A stretch of 64,000 bases of DNA from Paludibacter sp. (GCF_009712605.1 NZ_WASO01000001.1:186001-250000), one strand, 5' to 3'; shown: positions 18,836 through 29,223, counted from the first letter of the stretch. The notes: generated by a model not told the origin, from the sequence alone. Numbers and translations are program-made.

Positions 18836-21800
18836 ATGAGAAAAGCGATTACTTTGCTTTGCCTTTTAATAGGCATGAGTTGGGCTTCGGCTCAAACAAA
18901 AATCACAGGTACTGTTGTCTCTGCAGACGATGGTCAACCTGTTATTGGTGCTACGGTATTAGTTAAGGGTACAAGTACCGGAACTATTACTGACCCTAAT
19001 GGGCAGTTTTCTATTAATCTGCCAAGTAATGGGAAAAAGTTGGTAGTATCTTATGTAGGTATGTCTTCTACAGAAATAGATGCTAAGAATAATGTTAAAG
19101 TTGTTCTTCAAACTGACACGAAACAAATAAAGGAAGTCGTTGTGACTGCGTTGGGTATTAAACGTGATCAACGATCGCTGGGTTATGCTGCTACTCAAAT
19201 TGGAGGAAACAGTGTAAACGAGGTGAAAGATGCAAACTTCATTAATTCCTTGTCTGGTAAAGTTGCCGGTGTAAGCATACAAGCTTCAAATGCAATTGGA
19301 GGATCTTCTAATGTTATTCTAAGAGGGTTTAAGTCAATTACAGGTAATAACCAAGCTTTATTTGTTGTTGATGGAGTGCCTATCGATAACTCAAATAATA
19401 GTGGCGCTGCAACTTCTGGTAGCGCAGGAAGCACAGCTCAGGCTACAGGGCGTGGTGGATACGACTTTGGTAATGCTGCTAGCGATATAAATCCTGACGA
19501 TATCGAAAGTATCTCTATTTTGAAGGGCGCTGCTGCATCAGCATTATATGGATCTCGTGCTGCTAATGGTGTTGTAATGATTACAACAAAAAAAGGATCG
19601 CAAAAGAATAAAGATTGTACTTCAAAAGGCTCAGTTTTCTATAACGTGAGTTATAATGGAGGCTTGGTAAATCCACAAACATTGCCAAAGTATCAGAAAG
19701 AATATGGTGCCGGTTATGGTATTTGGGATGGTAGTACGCCTCCTTCCGGATACACGCTTCCTGCATCGATAAATGGTAGAGATATGAACTCTGCTGAGGC
19801 TGTAGACAATGGAGCTGGATTCTTTAATTACGGAACAGGTCCTTTGGCAAATGGAAAACTTGGCCCTTATGTACCATACGAAGATGATGCTTCTTTTGGT
19901 GCGCCTTTTAATAGCAATTTGATGGTTTATAACTGGGACGCATGGGTGCCAGGCTCTCCTAATTACGGGAAAATGACTCCTTGGGTATTCCCAAAGCACA
20001 GTGTTGAATCATATTTTCAACTTAGCAATACTATTAATAACAATGTTGGATTTGAGGGAGGCAATCAGTATGGAAGTTTCCGTTTGTCATATACCAATAT
20101 GTATCAAACAGGGTATATGCCTAATAACAATTTAAAAAAGAATACTGTTAATGCTTCGGGGAGTTATGAAATCAAACCGGGACTAACAGCCAGCGCTCTT
20201 TTCAATTATGTTAGCACATCTAGCTATGGAAATACTCTTTCGGGATATAACAATAACGTGATGACTAATTTTAGAGAATGGAACCAAACAAACGTTGATA
20301 TAAGAGAATTGAAAGATATTTATTTTGCTACACGCAAAAACTATGGATGGAACCTTAGTTCATATGATCCATCAGCAACTACCTATAATCAGGTTCCAAT
20401 ATTTTGGGATAATCCCTATTATTTAGCATATGAAAATGCTCCTAAAATGGGAGAAGACAGATTCTTTGGTAATTTTGCTTTGACATATAAGTTTACGGAT
20501 TGGCTTACTGGTATGGCTAGAGTTGGATATGATATTTATTCTCAGCTAATGGAAACTCACCGATCTATAGGCTCTAATACAGGTGGAGGACAACCATATT
20601 TCTCGAGATTTAACAATAATTTCAGTGAAATAAATTATGATGCATATCTTACTGCAACAAAGCGATGGGGTAAGTTTGATATAAATGCAGTATTGGGAAC
20701 AAATGTGCGTGTAAATAATCAAAATTCTATATATGCAGTGACAAACGGTGGGTTATTATATCCTGGATTTTATTCATTAACGAATTCAGCTAATACACTG
20801 TTACCTCCGGTCGAAAAAATGTCTAAACGTATGGTTTATGGATATTATTTAACGGCGTCTTTAGGTTGGGACTCTTTCTTGTATCTCGATTTGGGCGGCA
20901 GAGCTGATAAATCATCAACATTGCCTGTTGATAATAATTTTTATTTCTATCCATCTGTATCCGGAAGCTTTGTTTTTTCAAAATTCTTAACGGATAAGGC
21001 GCCATGGTTGAGCTTTGGAAAATTAAGATTGAATTTTGCTGAAGTGGGTAATGACGCTCCATTCTCAATTCTGCAAAACTATTATACTCCGAATATTTCA
21101 AGTTCAGGTCAACCAACAGATAACAATCCGTTATTCGGAAATGTAGGTATGCAATCAACATTTACGAGTAACATGAATTCACATTTAAAACAAGAAAATA
21201 CACAAAGTGTTGAAGCAGGCTTGGAGATGCAATTGTTTCAAAATCGTATAGGACTTGATGTGGCATATTATTTGTCAAATACTTATAACCAAATATTGCC
21301 ATTGTCAGTTTCTTCTTCTACTGGTTATTTTTATAACTACATTAATAGCGGTCAAATCCGCAACCAAGGGATTGAACTAGGCATAAAAGCAACTCCGGTT
21401 AAAACAAATAACTTTAGTTGGAATACAAGTTTGAACTGGTATAAGAACTGGAATAAAGTTGTTGCTCTTTATACTGACGCTTCAGGAAAACCAGTTACCA
21501 ATTATCAGGTCGCAACGTTTCAGCAAGGTGTATCTTTAAATGCAACAGTAGGTCGTCCTTACGGTGATTTGTATGGGACTGATTATACATATGCCCCTGA
21601 TGGACAAAAGGTTGTAAATTCCAGTGGCTACTATGTTATTAACAAGAGTAGTAATAACATTATTGGCAACATTCAACCAAAATATAAAGGAGGATGGAGC
21701 AATACGTTAACATATAAGAATCTATCCCTTAGTTTCCTGATTGATTGTCAAATCGGAGGAAGCGTATATTCGTTGGATATGGCTTACGGGATAGCCACAG

Positions 21801-22258
21801 GTTTGTATCCTGAAACAGCAGGGAATAATGACTTAGGTAATCCGGTACGAAATTCATTATCAACTGGCGGTGGATTAATACTTCCAGGCGTTGTAAAACA
21901 AGCTGATGGATCTTATGTGGCTAATACCACCAGAATAGATGCTGGAGCTTATTCAGATGGTTTATACGTTGAAGGATATTATAGAAGCCCGAATAAAACC
22001 GCTGTGTATGATGCTTCATATGTAAAACTGAGAGAGCTTTCTATTTCTTATAATGTTCCTAAAAGATTTGTGGAAAAAACCAAAATCATTAAGGACTGTA
22101 GCGTGGCGTTGACAGGTAAGAACCTTTGGATTATCTATAAGAATCTTCCCTACTCTGATCCTGAAACGATTATTTCTTCAGGAAATATTCAAGGCTTCCA
22201 GGTAGGAGCATTACCTTCTTTGATGCAATTCGGAGCGAAACTAAATCTTACTTTTTAA
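18836..22258 (+). CDS. SusC/RagA family TonB-dependent receptor (unit 3)
   Basis: SusC-type outer-membrane barrel of 1140 residues, the longest of the five. The signal peptide ends at about Ala19/Gln20. The CarboxypepD_reg-like domain is almost the same as in unit 2, then EVVVTALGIKRDQRSLGYAA, plug motifs VVDGVPIDNS and SALYGSRAANGVVMITT, and a barrel ending in KLNLTF. No STN domain. The plug has a Ser/Ala/Gly-rich loop around the VPIDNS segment. The extra length lies in barrel loops. The SusD gene follows after 24 bases. Substrate unknown. Confidence 0.93.
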   Translation: MRKAITLLCLLIGMSWASAQTKITGTVVSADDGQPVIGATVLVKGTSTGTITDPNGQFSINLPSNGKKLVVSYVGMSSTEIDAKNNVKVVLQTDTKQIKEVVVTALGIKRDQRSLGYAATQIGGNSVNEVKDANFINSLSGKVAGVSIQASNAIGGSSNVILRGFKSITGNNQALFVVDGVPIDNSNNSGAATSGSAGSTAQATGRGGYDFGNAASDINPDDIESISILKGAAASALYGSRAANGVVMITTKKGSQKNKDCTSKGSVFYNVSYNGGLVNPQTLPKYQKEYGAGYGIWDGSTPPSGYTLPASINGRDMNSAEAVDNGAGFFNYGTGPLANGKLGPYVPYEDDASFGAPFNSNLMVYNWDAWVPGSPNYGKMTPWVFPKHSVESYFQLSNTINNNVGFEGGNQYGSFRLSYTNMYQTGYMPNNNLKKNTVNASGSYEIKPGLTASALFNYVSTSSYGNTLSGYNNNVMTNFREWNQTNVDIRELKDIYFATRKNYGWNLSSYDPSATTYNQVPIFWDNPYYLAYENAPKMGEDRFFGNFALTYKFTDWLTGMARVGYDIYSQLMETHRSIGSNTGGGQPYFSRFNNNFSEINYDAYLTATKRWGKFDINAVLGTNVRVNNQNSIYAVTNGGLLYPGFYSLTNSANTLLPPVEKMSKRMVYGYYLTASLGWDSFLYLDLGGRADKSSTLPVDNNFYFYPSVSGSFVFSKFLTDKAPWLSFGKLRLNFAEVGNDAPFSILQNYYTPNISSSGQPTDNNPLFGNVGMQSTFTSNMNSHLKQENTQSVEAGLEMQLFQNRIGLDVAYYLSNTYNQILPLSVSSSTGYFYNYINSGQIRNQGIELGIKATPVKTNNFSWNTSLNWYKNWNKVVALYTDASGKPVTNYQVATFQQGVSLNATVGRPYGDLYGTDYTYAPDGQKVVNSSGYYVINKSSNNIIGNIQPKYKGGWSNTLTYKNLSLSFLIDCQIGGSVYSLDMAYGIATGLYPETAGNNDLGNPVRNSLSTGGGLILPGVVKQADGSYVANTTRIDAGAYSDGLYVEGYYRSPNKTAVYDASYVKLRELSISYNVPKRFVEKTKIIKDCSVALTGKNLWIIYKNLPYSDPETIISSGNIQGFQVGALPSLMQFGAKLNLTF

Positions 22259-22282
22259 GTAACATAAAAAATTACTGTTATT

Positions 22283-23851
22283 ATGAAACTTATTCAGAAA
22301 TATATACCCATTGCACTGATTATTGCAACGCTTCTGACTGGAGCATTGACAATAAATTCATGTACTGATCTTGCCTCTGTAAATGATAATACAAAGGTAA
22401 ACTATAGCTCTTCACCTGATGCATTATTTGCTAGTGCTACAAAGAATTTGCTGGATTTGCATACGTCGACTAATCAAAATTTTAATCCGTTTCGGTTGTG
22501 GGTTCAGCATTGGACAGAAACAACGTATACAGATGAAGCTAATTACAATGTGGTAAGCAGAACAATCCCTGATAGATGGTTTGATATTTTATATGCTCGA
22601 GTTTTAGAAAACTACGAATCGGCAAAAAGTATCGAGTCTTCTACAAATCCGACAGGAGATCAGGCTACACAGGCTAATCGTTTGGCCATTATTGATATTA
22701 TGGAAGTATACACCTACAGCACATTGGTAGAGTTGTTTGGTGATGTGCCTTATTCGGAAGCTACTAAAATCGGAACAACATTGCTGCCCAAATATGATAA
22801 TCAGGCTACCATATATGCTGATCTTATTGCTCGTCTCTATAAAGACATTCAAACACTTAACACCAATTCAAGTGCATCAAATTTTGGGACAAGCGATTTG
22901 ATTTATTCAGGAAAGACTTCTGCTTGGCAGAAATTTGCAAATAGTTTGTTGCTTCGCATGGGTATGATGCTGTCTGATGTGCCTTCTGGTTCGGTTGGTA
23001 CTTATACAGCAACAAAATTGGTACAGGATGCATTGGCTGGAGGTGTATTTACTTCAAATTCCGACAATGCTTTATTCCAGTATCTAAGTTCCAATCCTAA
23101 TACAAACCCATTGTATGTGGACTTGGTTCAATCCGGCAGACAGGATTATGTTGCATGTAAAACATTCATTAATCCATTAATCTCCAATAATGACTTAAGA
23201 TATACAGTGTTTTTTAATGCCCTTTCGAGTGGAGCTTATGTTGGGGGAACTCCAGGGTCAAGCACGTCTACTGCTAAATCATCTTATCCAGGAGATCTTA
23301 TTCAAAAGCCTACTCTGCCAGGTGTACTATTAACATATGCAGAAACCGAGCTGTTGCAGGCTGAGGCCGCTACAAGAGGCATCGGGGGGGTAACATCATC
23401 CAGCGCCACAACCCATTATAATAATGGGATTCAAGCATCAATCGACTATTGGGCTGGGTTGTCCGGAGTATCTTTGTCATCAACAAGTGGACTGATAAAT
23501 ACTACGTATGCGTTTCCAGCAACATATAATGACCAAATGAAAGCTATTGCTTTTCAGTTGTGGATTGCTTTGTATAATCAGGGCTTTGAAGCTTGGACAC
23601 AATGGAGACGTTTAGATTATCCAACTTTAACTATCCCTTCTAAGATCTATAGTGCAGCAGTGAATAATGGTATTAAAACTGTTCCAAAGAGATTTACTTA
23701 CCCTGCATCGGAAGCGGGAACTAATTCCGTTAACTTGAATAAAGCAGCTTCAGATATAGGTGGCGATAATTTATATACTCCATTATTCTGGGATAAATAT
23801 AATAACCAGTGGGGGACTAATAACCAAAATCCCGCACTTGCAGGAAACTAA
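22283..23851 (+). CDS. SusD/RagB-like surface lipoprotein (unit 3)
   Basis: Lipid-anchored SusD-like_2 protein of 522 residues. The n-region and hydrophobic stretch are longer than in its relatives, and the lipobox is INSC with Cys27. Recognisable segments are VELFGDVPYSEA near residue 155, LLTYAETELLQAEAATRG near 350, and WTQWRRLDYPT late in the protein. It pairs with the SusC 24 bases upstream and ends just before a shared terminator. Confidence 0.9.
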   Translation: MKLIQKYIPIALIIATLLTGALTINSCTDLASVNDNTKVNYSSSPDALFASATKNLLDLHTSTNQNFNPFRLWVQHWTETTYTDEANYNVVSRTIPDRWFDILYARVLENYESAKSIESSTNPTGDQATQANRLAIIDIMEVYTYSTLVELFGDVPYSEATKIGTTLLPKYDNQATIYADLIARLYKDIQTLNTNSSASNFGTSDLIYSGKTSAWQKFANSLLLRMGMMLSDVPSGSVGTYTATKLVQDALAGGVFTSNSDNALFQYLSSNPNTNPLYVDLVQSGRQDYVACKTFINPLISNNDLRYTVFFNALSSGAYVGGTPGSSTSTAKSSYPGDLIQKPTLPGVLLTYAETELLQAEAATRGIGGVTSSSATTHYNNGIQASIDYWAGLSGVSLSSTSGLINTTYAFPATYNDQMKAIAFQLWIALYNQGFEAWTQWRRLDYPTLTIPSKIYSAAVNNGIKTVPKRFTYPASEAGTNSVNLNKAASDIGGDNLYTPLFWDKYNNQWGTNNQNPALAGN

Positions 23852-23870
23852 AGGTGTAAAGTGCTATAAG

Positions 23871-23901
23871 AAAAGAGGCTGTCCATTGGACAGCCTCTTT
23901 T
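23871..23901. terminator. bidirectional terminator between unit 3 and the DUF4954 gene
   Basis: AAAAGAGGCTGTCC (23871-23884) and GGACAGCCTCTTTT (23888-23901) form a perfect 14-bp stem with a three-base spacer. A/T tracts at both ends suit the two convergent genes. Confidence 0.88.
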
Positions 23902-23933
23902 AGTTTTATGTGTGAAGTAACTGAATAGTGTGT

Positions 23934-25928
23934 TTACGAAAGCCCGTTAGCTTCTTTGACCATGTTGATGATGCGTTTGCCGAGGGCATTTTTGGCTTCC
24001 ATATGTTTTTTTATGGTTAGAACGGAATCGTCGGTTTCCATAGAACCTCTTACATTCTCGAAGTCCTTGCGTTGAGCCTCTTCGTCCCCGTCAATTCCGA
24101 AGCCGATCCGTTGGGTTAGTGCAAATTCTTTTTGAGCATCTTCGTAAAGCCAGCGGTCAATGTTAAGTACTGCCGTCAACCATTTCTTTACAACAGCTAT
24201 GACATCTTCAGGGGCAAAGGTGTCCGGTTTTTTTCCATACCATTGCGAAAGCGTGTCATATGCCCATGTCCACTCGTAGTTGTAGTAATTGTGGTGCATT
24301 CGTTTGAATTCAGCGCTGATATTTTCCAGCGAGGATTCTTTCCCGCTTTCTATCTCATTGAGTAGGTCGTTCAGAACAGAAGAAGGACAAATCATTCCCG
24401 AAATATCTACCCATTTACCGGATCCTTCCGGCGATGTGACTTTTAGAATAGACTGAATTTCTTTCTTGTCGAGTGATTTCGTACTTTTCTCTAGCTGTGT
24501 GATAAGAGAATTGCCCAGAAATTTCCAGATTGCATTCTCATACAAACGTATTCCCCGCGACAAAATGCGGGCTTCAATTTCTACTCCCTGGTATTGGTAA
24601 ATGGCACAGGTTTCATCTTTCTCGCGCATGGTGAGCAGAAGATTCCGCCCCTGTATCATGCGTTCTACGGTAAAAGGACTGAGTAGATTGTAGTTGATGC
24701 AATCCAACAGGTTTTCGCTTTTACGTACGTCACGTTTAGGCCATTTCTGAGAGTCACGGATGGTACCTATGCTGCGCAGATTGACCGCAGGAGATAGATA
24801 GGAGACGTCTTTATGTTCAATAAGATAAGAGAATGGGAGCTCTGATGTGTCGCAGTGAGAGTAGTGTCGTCCTGAAATTAGGGTGAAAGCTCCTATTTTT
24901 GCCGGCCAAAGTACGTAGGAGTCGCTGGCCGTTTTGCTGCCTCGTTCCACAAAACCCTGATGAATAGGTCCTAATTTGTACATGTGGTTGCTTTGGTTTG
25001 AACCACTGCCTGCATTCAGGAAAGAGAACATACCCGCGATTAGCAAGGTCGATTTGTGGTGCGTCACGGTAAAAGGACCTGCAAAGATCGAACAGGCTTC
25101 GCCATGTAATCCCTGGCAGTTGGCAAAGAACAACGAGTTGTCGGCAGAGTAATGTTTGTCGAGAATACAACCCTGGCCTATAAAGCAGTTGCTTACCAGC
25201 GTTGCATTATTGACCTTGGAGCCGGAGCAAATGATAAAGTTCTGCATATGGCATCCATCGCCGATATAGACCGGATCCGCGGCTTCGCTGTTGACGGTTC
25301 CGTTCTTTATCAGGCGGGCTCCTTCGATATGCGCTTTTTTGCCGATTTTTACATTAAGGATAGTGTCGCAACGGTAGATTCGGGCACCAGAGCAGATTGT
25401 GCCACGTGAGCTTTTTACATGGTTACTATAAGCAGTAATCATCTTCTCGATGTTGTCGATAAGCTGGGGGCGATGGCGGTAGAGTGCGAGAATATATGCC
25501 AACTGAGCCGAAAGCTTGTCGTAAATCATTACGCTACGATTGCCGGCTTCGCTAATGGTCTCTACGCTAATGCCGTTCCCGAAAGATGATTCTCCATCGA
25601 CAGCAAGCAGTTTGACGTCGAAAATGATAGCGTTATCTTCAATGGTGTAGTTGGCAACATAATCGCGGATGGTATGTATCAATACATTGTTGCCTATGGA
25701 GCAGTTGTGAATCCAGGCATCGTAAATCCCGGTATGGGCAGTAACGCCGCCGGCAAGTGTAACCTCTTCGCCAAATTTTCCAAGCTGATTCTTTCCGGTA
25801 AATTTTACGTTCCGGAAGAATTCCGGGGTAAAGTCTTCTACTACTTCAATATCTGACCAGTTGTCAGCACGACAGAGTTGCAGTTGAAGGCGCGCAATCT
25901 CTGTTTCTGTTAGTTTACGATAATTCAC
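23934..25928 (-). CDS. DUF4954 family protein with left-handed beta-helix repeats
   Basis: Large protein (664 aa), probably cytoplasmic since no signal peptide is seen. From about residues 55 to 330 it has many hexapeptide-type turns, such as VYIGDGCHMQN and LVSNCFIGQGCIL. These are typical of the left-handed beta-helix of sugar-nucleotide acyltransferases and pyrophosphorylases. The C-terminal third is helical. The whole matches what is known as DUF4954, common in Bacteroidales and without assigned function. A sugar or acyl transferase role is a guess from the fold. It lies downstream of the PorE-like gene on the same strand, 90 bases away. Confidence 0.75.
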   Translation of the reverse strand: MNYRKLTETEIARLQLQLCRADNWSDIEVVEDFTPEFFRNVKFTGKNQLGKFGEEVTLAGGVTAHTGIYDAWIHNCSIGNNVLIHTIRDYVANYTIEDNAIIFDVKLLAVDGESSFGNGISVETISEAGNRSVMIYDKLSAQLAYILALYRHRPQLIDNIEKMITAYSNHVKSSRGTICSGARIYRCDTILNVKIGKKAHIEGARLIKNGTVNSEAADPVYIGDGCHMQNFIICSGSKVNNATLVSNCFIGQGCILDKHYSADNSLFFANCQGLHGEACSIFAGPFTVTHHKSTLLIAGMFSFLNAGSGSNQSNHMYKLGPIHQGFVERGSKTASDSYVLWPAKIGAFTLISGRHYSHCDTSELPFSYLIEHKDVSYLSPAVNLRSIGTIRDSQKWPKRDVRKSENLLDCINYNLLSPFTVERMIQGRNLLLTMREKDETCAIYQYQGVEIEARILSRGIRLYENAIWKFLGNSLITQLEKSTKSLDKKEIQSILKVTSPEGSGKWVDISGMICPSSVLNDLLNEIESGKESSLENISAEFKRMHHNYYNYEWTWAYDTLSQWYGKKPDTFAPEDVIAVVKKWLTAVLNIDRWLYEDAQKEFALTQRIGFGIDGDEEAQRKDFENVRGSMETDDSVLTIKKHMEAKNALGKRIINMVKEANGLS

Positions 25929-26018
25929 GGATTGTTTTATTTGCTGTTATTTTGATATTTGAGTCAAATATCTTCTTCTCATCCCACCGTTCATCATCAC
26001 CGAAAGATATTCTTTCCT

Positions 26019-28010
26019 CTATTTAAGTCCAAATGTGGTTTTAACCACGCGGAATTCTGTGCGTCGGTTTATTTTGTTTGCAATTTCCTGTTGATCAGGT
26101 TTTAAAGCTTTTACGAATGCTTCATCAAGAACCGTTCCTTCTTTGAGGAATGGGTAGGCCGCTGCAATGTTTGCATCTACCGTAACAGGCATGCTTTCTC
26201 CATATCCTTTTGCCGAAAGGCGTTCTTTAGAAATTCCAGCCTGGATGAGGAAGTCAACAACAGTCTGTGCTCTCCTCTCCGAGAGGGTCATATTGGCTTC
26301 AGAGGTCCCAATCATGTCCGTGTGTGCTGCCAGCTCTATGGTAATGTTAGGATTGTCTTTGAGTGTTTTTACCAGACTGTTCATGGCAGTTTCAGACTCT
26401 TTGGTGAGAGTCCATTTGCCAAACTCAAAGAAAATATTGTTCAAAGGAATAGGCTTGCCTATAGGGGTTAACTGAAACGCAACTTTATATGTTTTGCTCT
26501 CTTTCAAACCCTGTGTGGAGAGCTGATTCTTCTGATTGAGAAATCCACGGCAGGTAGCCAATAGTACATAATCCACATTTGGTTCTACCTTGTAGAAGAA
26601 CGTACCGTCTTTCTTGGTTCGCATCTTTACATTTGCTCCGTTGGTGCCGATAATGCGTACAATGGCGTCACCTAACATTTGCTTCTTGTTGTCAGTTACA
26701 ACTCCGGTAAGAATAAATTCCTTTTCGGGCAGGTTAAAACTCCATATCTTGTCATATCCTTTGCTTTCTCCACGGTTGGAACTGAAATATCCTTTTTGTT
26801 TTTTTCGCTCAAAAGTGATCCCGAAATCGTCTCCGTTTGAGTTGAACGGAGTCATCATATTCACCACGTTCCAGTTCTTGTCGTCAATTCTGGTGGCATG
26901 AAAGATGTCGAGGCCTCCGAAACCGGGATGCCCATTGGATGAAAAATAGAGAGAGCCGTCAGGATGAGCATAAGGGAACATCTCGTCTCCGGGAGTATTG
27001 ATTGACGGTCCGAGGTTTTGAGGTGTGCTCCACATTCCTTTTTCTTTGACTGTCATCCAGATGTCTTTGCCTCCGTATCCGCCTTTTTTATCGGAAACAA
27101 AATAAAGCGTGTCACCGGATGCGTTAATTGCAGGATGTGCTACCGTAATACTGCTGTCTTTGAATAAAACAACCTGTTTGGGTTCTGTCCATTGCCCGCC
27201 AGAACGACCAGCCATGAAGATTTGTGCTCCAAGACTCTGCGTTTCGTCGTAAGGGCAACGGGTAAAGTAAATTGTTTTGCCATCTTCGGTTACCGAAGCT
27301 GAACCTTCGTCAAAATCGGTGTTGAAACCACCCTCCATGGGAACTGGTTTTTCCCATTTGCCGGCAACATTCTTTTGTGCCAGATAAAGGTCATTTTGAG
27401 GAAAACCCGTTATGTCACTTGGTTTGCGGATTGTACTGTTAACGCGGGCTGATGAGAAAATAAGAGACGAGCCATCGGCATCGGCAAAAACAGGGCAAAA
27501 GTCGGATGCGTTTTTGGAATTAAACTCTCCTGCCCGTTGAATTACATAGTCGGTTTTGAGTTTTTGCCATTCGGAAAGTTTGTTGCACGCGGTTATCCCA
27601 TTTAATGCAAGTTGGTTGTCCGGATGTGCCTTAAGGTAGGTTTGATACATTTTCAGAGCTTCGCCATAATTGCCATTTTCATGCAAAACACGGGCATATT
27701 GAAGGTAAACAATGCTATCTTTATATTTGCTCTTAATCGAGGCTAAATAAGCATTTACTGCTTTGGCTGGTTTGTTTATTATTCGAAAACATTCACCCTG
27801 GCGGAAGGCTGCGTATGCTCGTATTTGTCTTTTGCTTAGGGGAAGGGTACTGTAGGCTTTACGATACAGATTGCCGGCAGTGTAGTATTCGCCAATGTCA
27901 TATTTTTTATCTGCCTTTTTTAACCGGGCCATTGGTCCGCAGGATTGAATCAAAACGCAGATTATCAATACCCAGCAAGCAGTAAAATAGAATTTTGCCA
28001 TCTGTTTCAT
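26019..28010 (-). CDS. PorE-like OmpA-family lipoprotein (TPR, beta-propeller, CRD, OmpA)
   Basis: Envelope lipoprotein of 663 residues with its lipobox at Cys24 (LIQSC). The domain order is TPR-like helices at about 30-150, PD40-type propeller repeats at about 165-420 (SSARVNS, YFTRCPYD, YFSSNGHPGFGGLD), a carboxypeptidase-regulatory-like domain at about 430-510, and an OmpA peptidoglycan-binding domain at about 530-663. The last contains HTDMIG, TLSERRAQTV and GYGES. This order is the one described for PorE (PG1058) of the type IX secretion system of Porphyromonas gingivalis, which ties the machine to peptidoglycan. Related paralogues exist, so a T9SS role is probable, not proven. No other T9SS gene is in the window. 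Confidence 0.72.
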   Translation of the reverse strand: MKQMAKFYFTACWVLIICVLIQSCGPMARLKKADKKYDIGEYYTAGNLYRKAYSTLPLSKRQIRAYAAFRQGECFRIINKPAKAVNAYLASIKSKYKDSIVYLQYARVLHENGNYGEALKMYQTYLKAHPDNQLALNGITACNKLSEWQKLKTDYVIQRAGEFNSKNASDFCPVFADADGSSLIFSSARVNSTIRKPSDITGFPQNDLYLAQKNVAGKWEKPVPMEGGFNTDFDEGSASVTEDGKTIYFTRCPYDETQSLGAQIFMAGRSGGQWTEPKQVVLFKDSSITVAHPAINASGDTLYFVSDKKGGYGGKDIWMTVKEKGMWSTPQNLGPSINTPGDEMFPYAHPDGSLYFSSNGHPGFGGLDIFHATRIDDKNWNVVNMMTPFNSNGDDFGITFERKKQKGYFSSNRGESKGYDKIWSFNLPEKEFILTGVVTDNKKQMLGDAIVRIIGTNGANVKMRTKKDGTFFYKVEPNVDYVLLATCRGFLNQKNQLSTQGLKESKTYKVAFQLTPIGKPIPLNNIFFEFGKWTLTKESETAMNSLVKTLKDNPNITIELAAHTDMIGTSEANMTLSERRAQTVVDFLIQAGISKERLSAKGYGESMPVTVDANIAAAYPFLKEGTVLDEAFVKALKPDQQEIANKINRRTEFRVVKTTFGLK

Positions 28011-28026
28011 TGGTGATTAGTAAAGA

Positions 28027-28056
28027 CAAAGTTAGTTATTTTTCAGGTATTACAAA
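28027..28056 (-). promoter_or_regulatory. promoter for the PorE-like gene
   Basis: Minus strand TTTG (28056-28053), 18 bases, then TAACTTTG (28034-28027), just before the ATG at 28010. Confidence 0.45.
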
Positions 28057-28060
28057 AGGT

Positions 28061-29188
28061 TTATTGTTCCTGCATCAAATCAGTGATTATGCCGTCCGAA
28101 AGAAAAAGACCCTCGGAAGAGAGGCGCAGGTGATTTTCCTCAAGCAACATAATGCCTGATTTTATAAAGCGTACAGACTGTTTGAGCAACTCTTTTTTTG
28201 CGTTTGTTCCGAATTCTTGTTCAACACGCTCCAGCGAAATGCCATCTGTAGTTCGCAGTGAAATCATTATCAGTTCGTTGTACTTGTCGGTTTCAGACAA
28301 GACCTCTTTTTCAAAACGCGGAGTTCCTTGTTCTATTCCTGTAATGTGCTGTAATGTATTAGCAATATTCCATTGGCGCGATTCCCCGTCGAATGAATGT
28401 GCCGATGGGCCTATTCCCAAATAGTTGATACCTTTCCAATACGAAGAGTTGTGCCGGGAATAAAATCCCGGAATAGCAAAGTTGGATATTTCATATTGCT
28501 CAATTCCCTTCTCGTGCAACGCGTTTTGCAATAAATGATACATTGCTATACTCTCTTCTTCTAAAACCGGAGAAACATGACCTTCCCGTCTTTTTCGTTC
28601 AAGGAGAGTGCCTTCTTCATAGGTCAGATGATATGCCGAGACATGCTGAATATTCAACGCAAGAGCTTCCGAAATAGTATTTTGCCATGAAGAGATAGTT
28701 TGCTCCGGTAGCCCGTACATGAGGTCGATGCTGATATTTGAAAAATATTTTTGAGCTCTTTTTACAACATCCACTGCTTGTTGTGCGGTATGTCTGCGAC
28801 GCAATATTTTGAGTTCGTTGTTATTGAACGATTGAATTCCAATGCTTAACCGGTTGATTGGTAACTCTGATAATTTCTCAAGTTTTTCCTCCGACAAGTC
28901 GTCCGGATTGGCCTCAAGTGTAATTTCTTTGCAGTTGCTTATATCCCAATGACTTTGAATGGACTCAAAAATTGCGGATAAATGTTCTGTGCTGAGTAAT
29001 GAAGGAGTCCCACCACCAAAATAGATGGTTTCCAAAGTCTCATTCTTTAGATATGAAACTCTGGATGTAAGCTCGGCGCGCAGTGCATCTACAAATCGAT
29101 CCAACAGCGCTAACTGAACGCCGGAGTGAAAATCGCAGTAAGAACAGCGTGATTTACAAAAGGGTATGTGAATATAAAGTCCTGCCAC
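28061..29188 (-). CDS. hemW: radical SAM heme chaperone HemW
   Basis: Coproporphyrinogen-oxidase-like radical SAM protein that binds heme and passes it to target enzymes; it is not a true HemN. The protein begins MAGLYIHIPFCKSRCSYC, with cluster ligands Cys11, Cys15 and Cys18, followed by FGGGTPSLL and LEANPDDL, and a C-terminal HemN_C-like domain. The frame is open to a TTG at 29218, but this lies inside a TATCTTTG promoter box. The GTG at 29188 (375 aa) gives the usual HemW N-terminus, so it is chosen. Confidence 0.9.
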   Translation of the reverse strand: MAGLYIHIPFCKSRCSYCDFHSGVQLALLDRFVDALRAELTSRVSYLKNETLETIYFGGGTPSLLSTEHLSAIFESIQSHWDISNCKEITLEANPDDLSEEKLEKLSELPINRLSIGIQSFNNNELKILRRRHTAQQAVDVVKRAQKYFSNISIDLMYGLPEQTISSWQNTISEALALNIQHVSAYHLTYEEGTLLERKRREGHVSPVLEEESIAMYHLLQNALHEKGIEQYEISNFAIPGFYSRHNSSYWKGINYLGIGPSAHSFDGESRQWNIANTLQHITGIEQGTPRFEKEVLSETDKYNELIMISLRTTDGISLERVEQEFGTNAKKELLKQSVRFIKSGIMLLEENHLRLSSEGLFLSDGIITDLMQEQ

Positions 29189-29215
29189 AGAAGAATGTTG
29201 AAATAGTTTTGCATA

Positions 29216-29223
29216 CAAAGATA
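29216..29223 (-). promoter_or_regulatory. promoter -7 element for hemW
   Basis: TATCTTTG on the minus strand, covering the alternative TTG start at 29218 and lying 28 bases before the GTG start. Confidence 0.5.
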
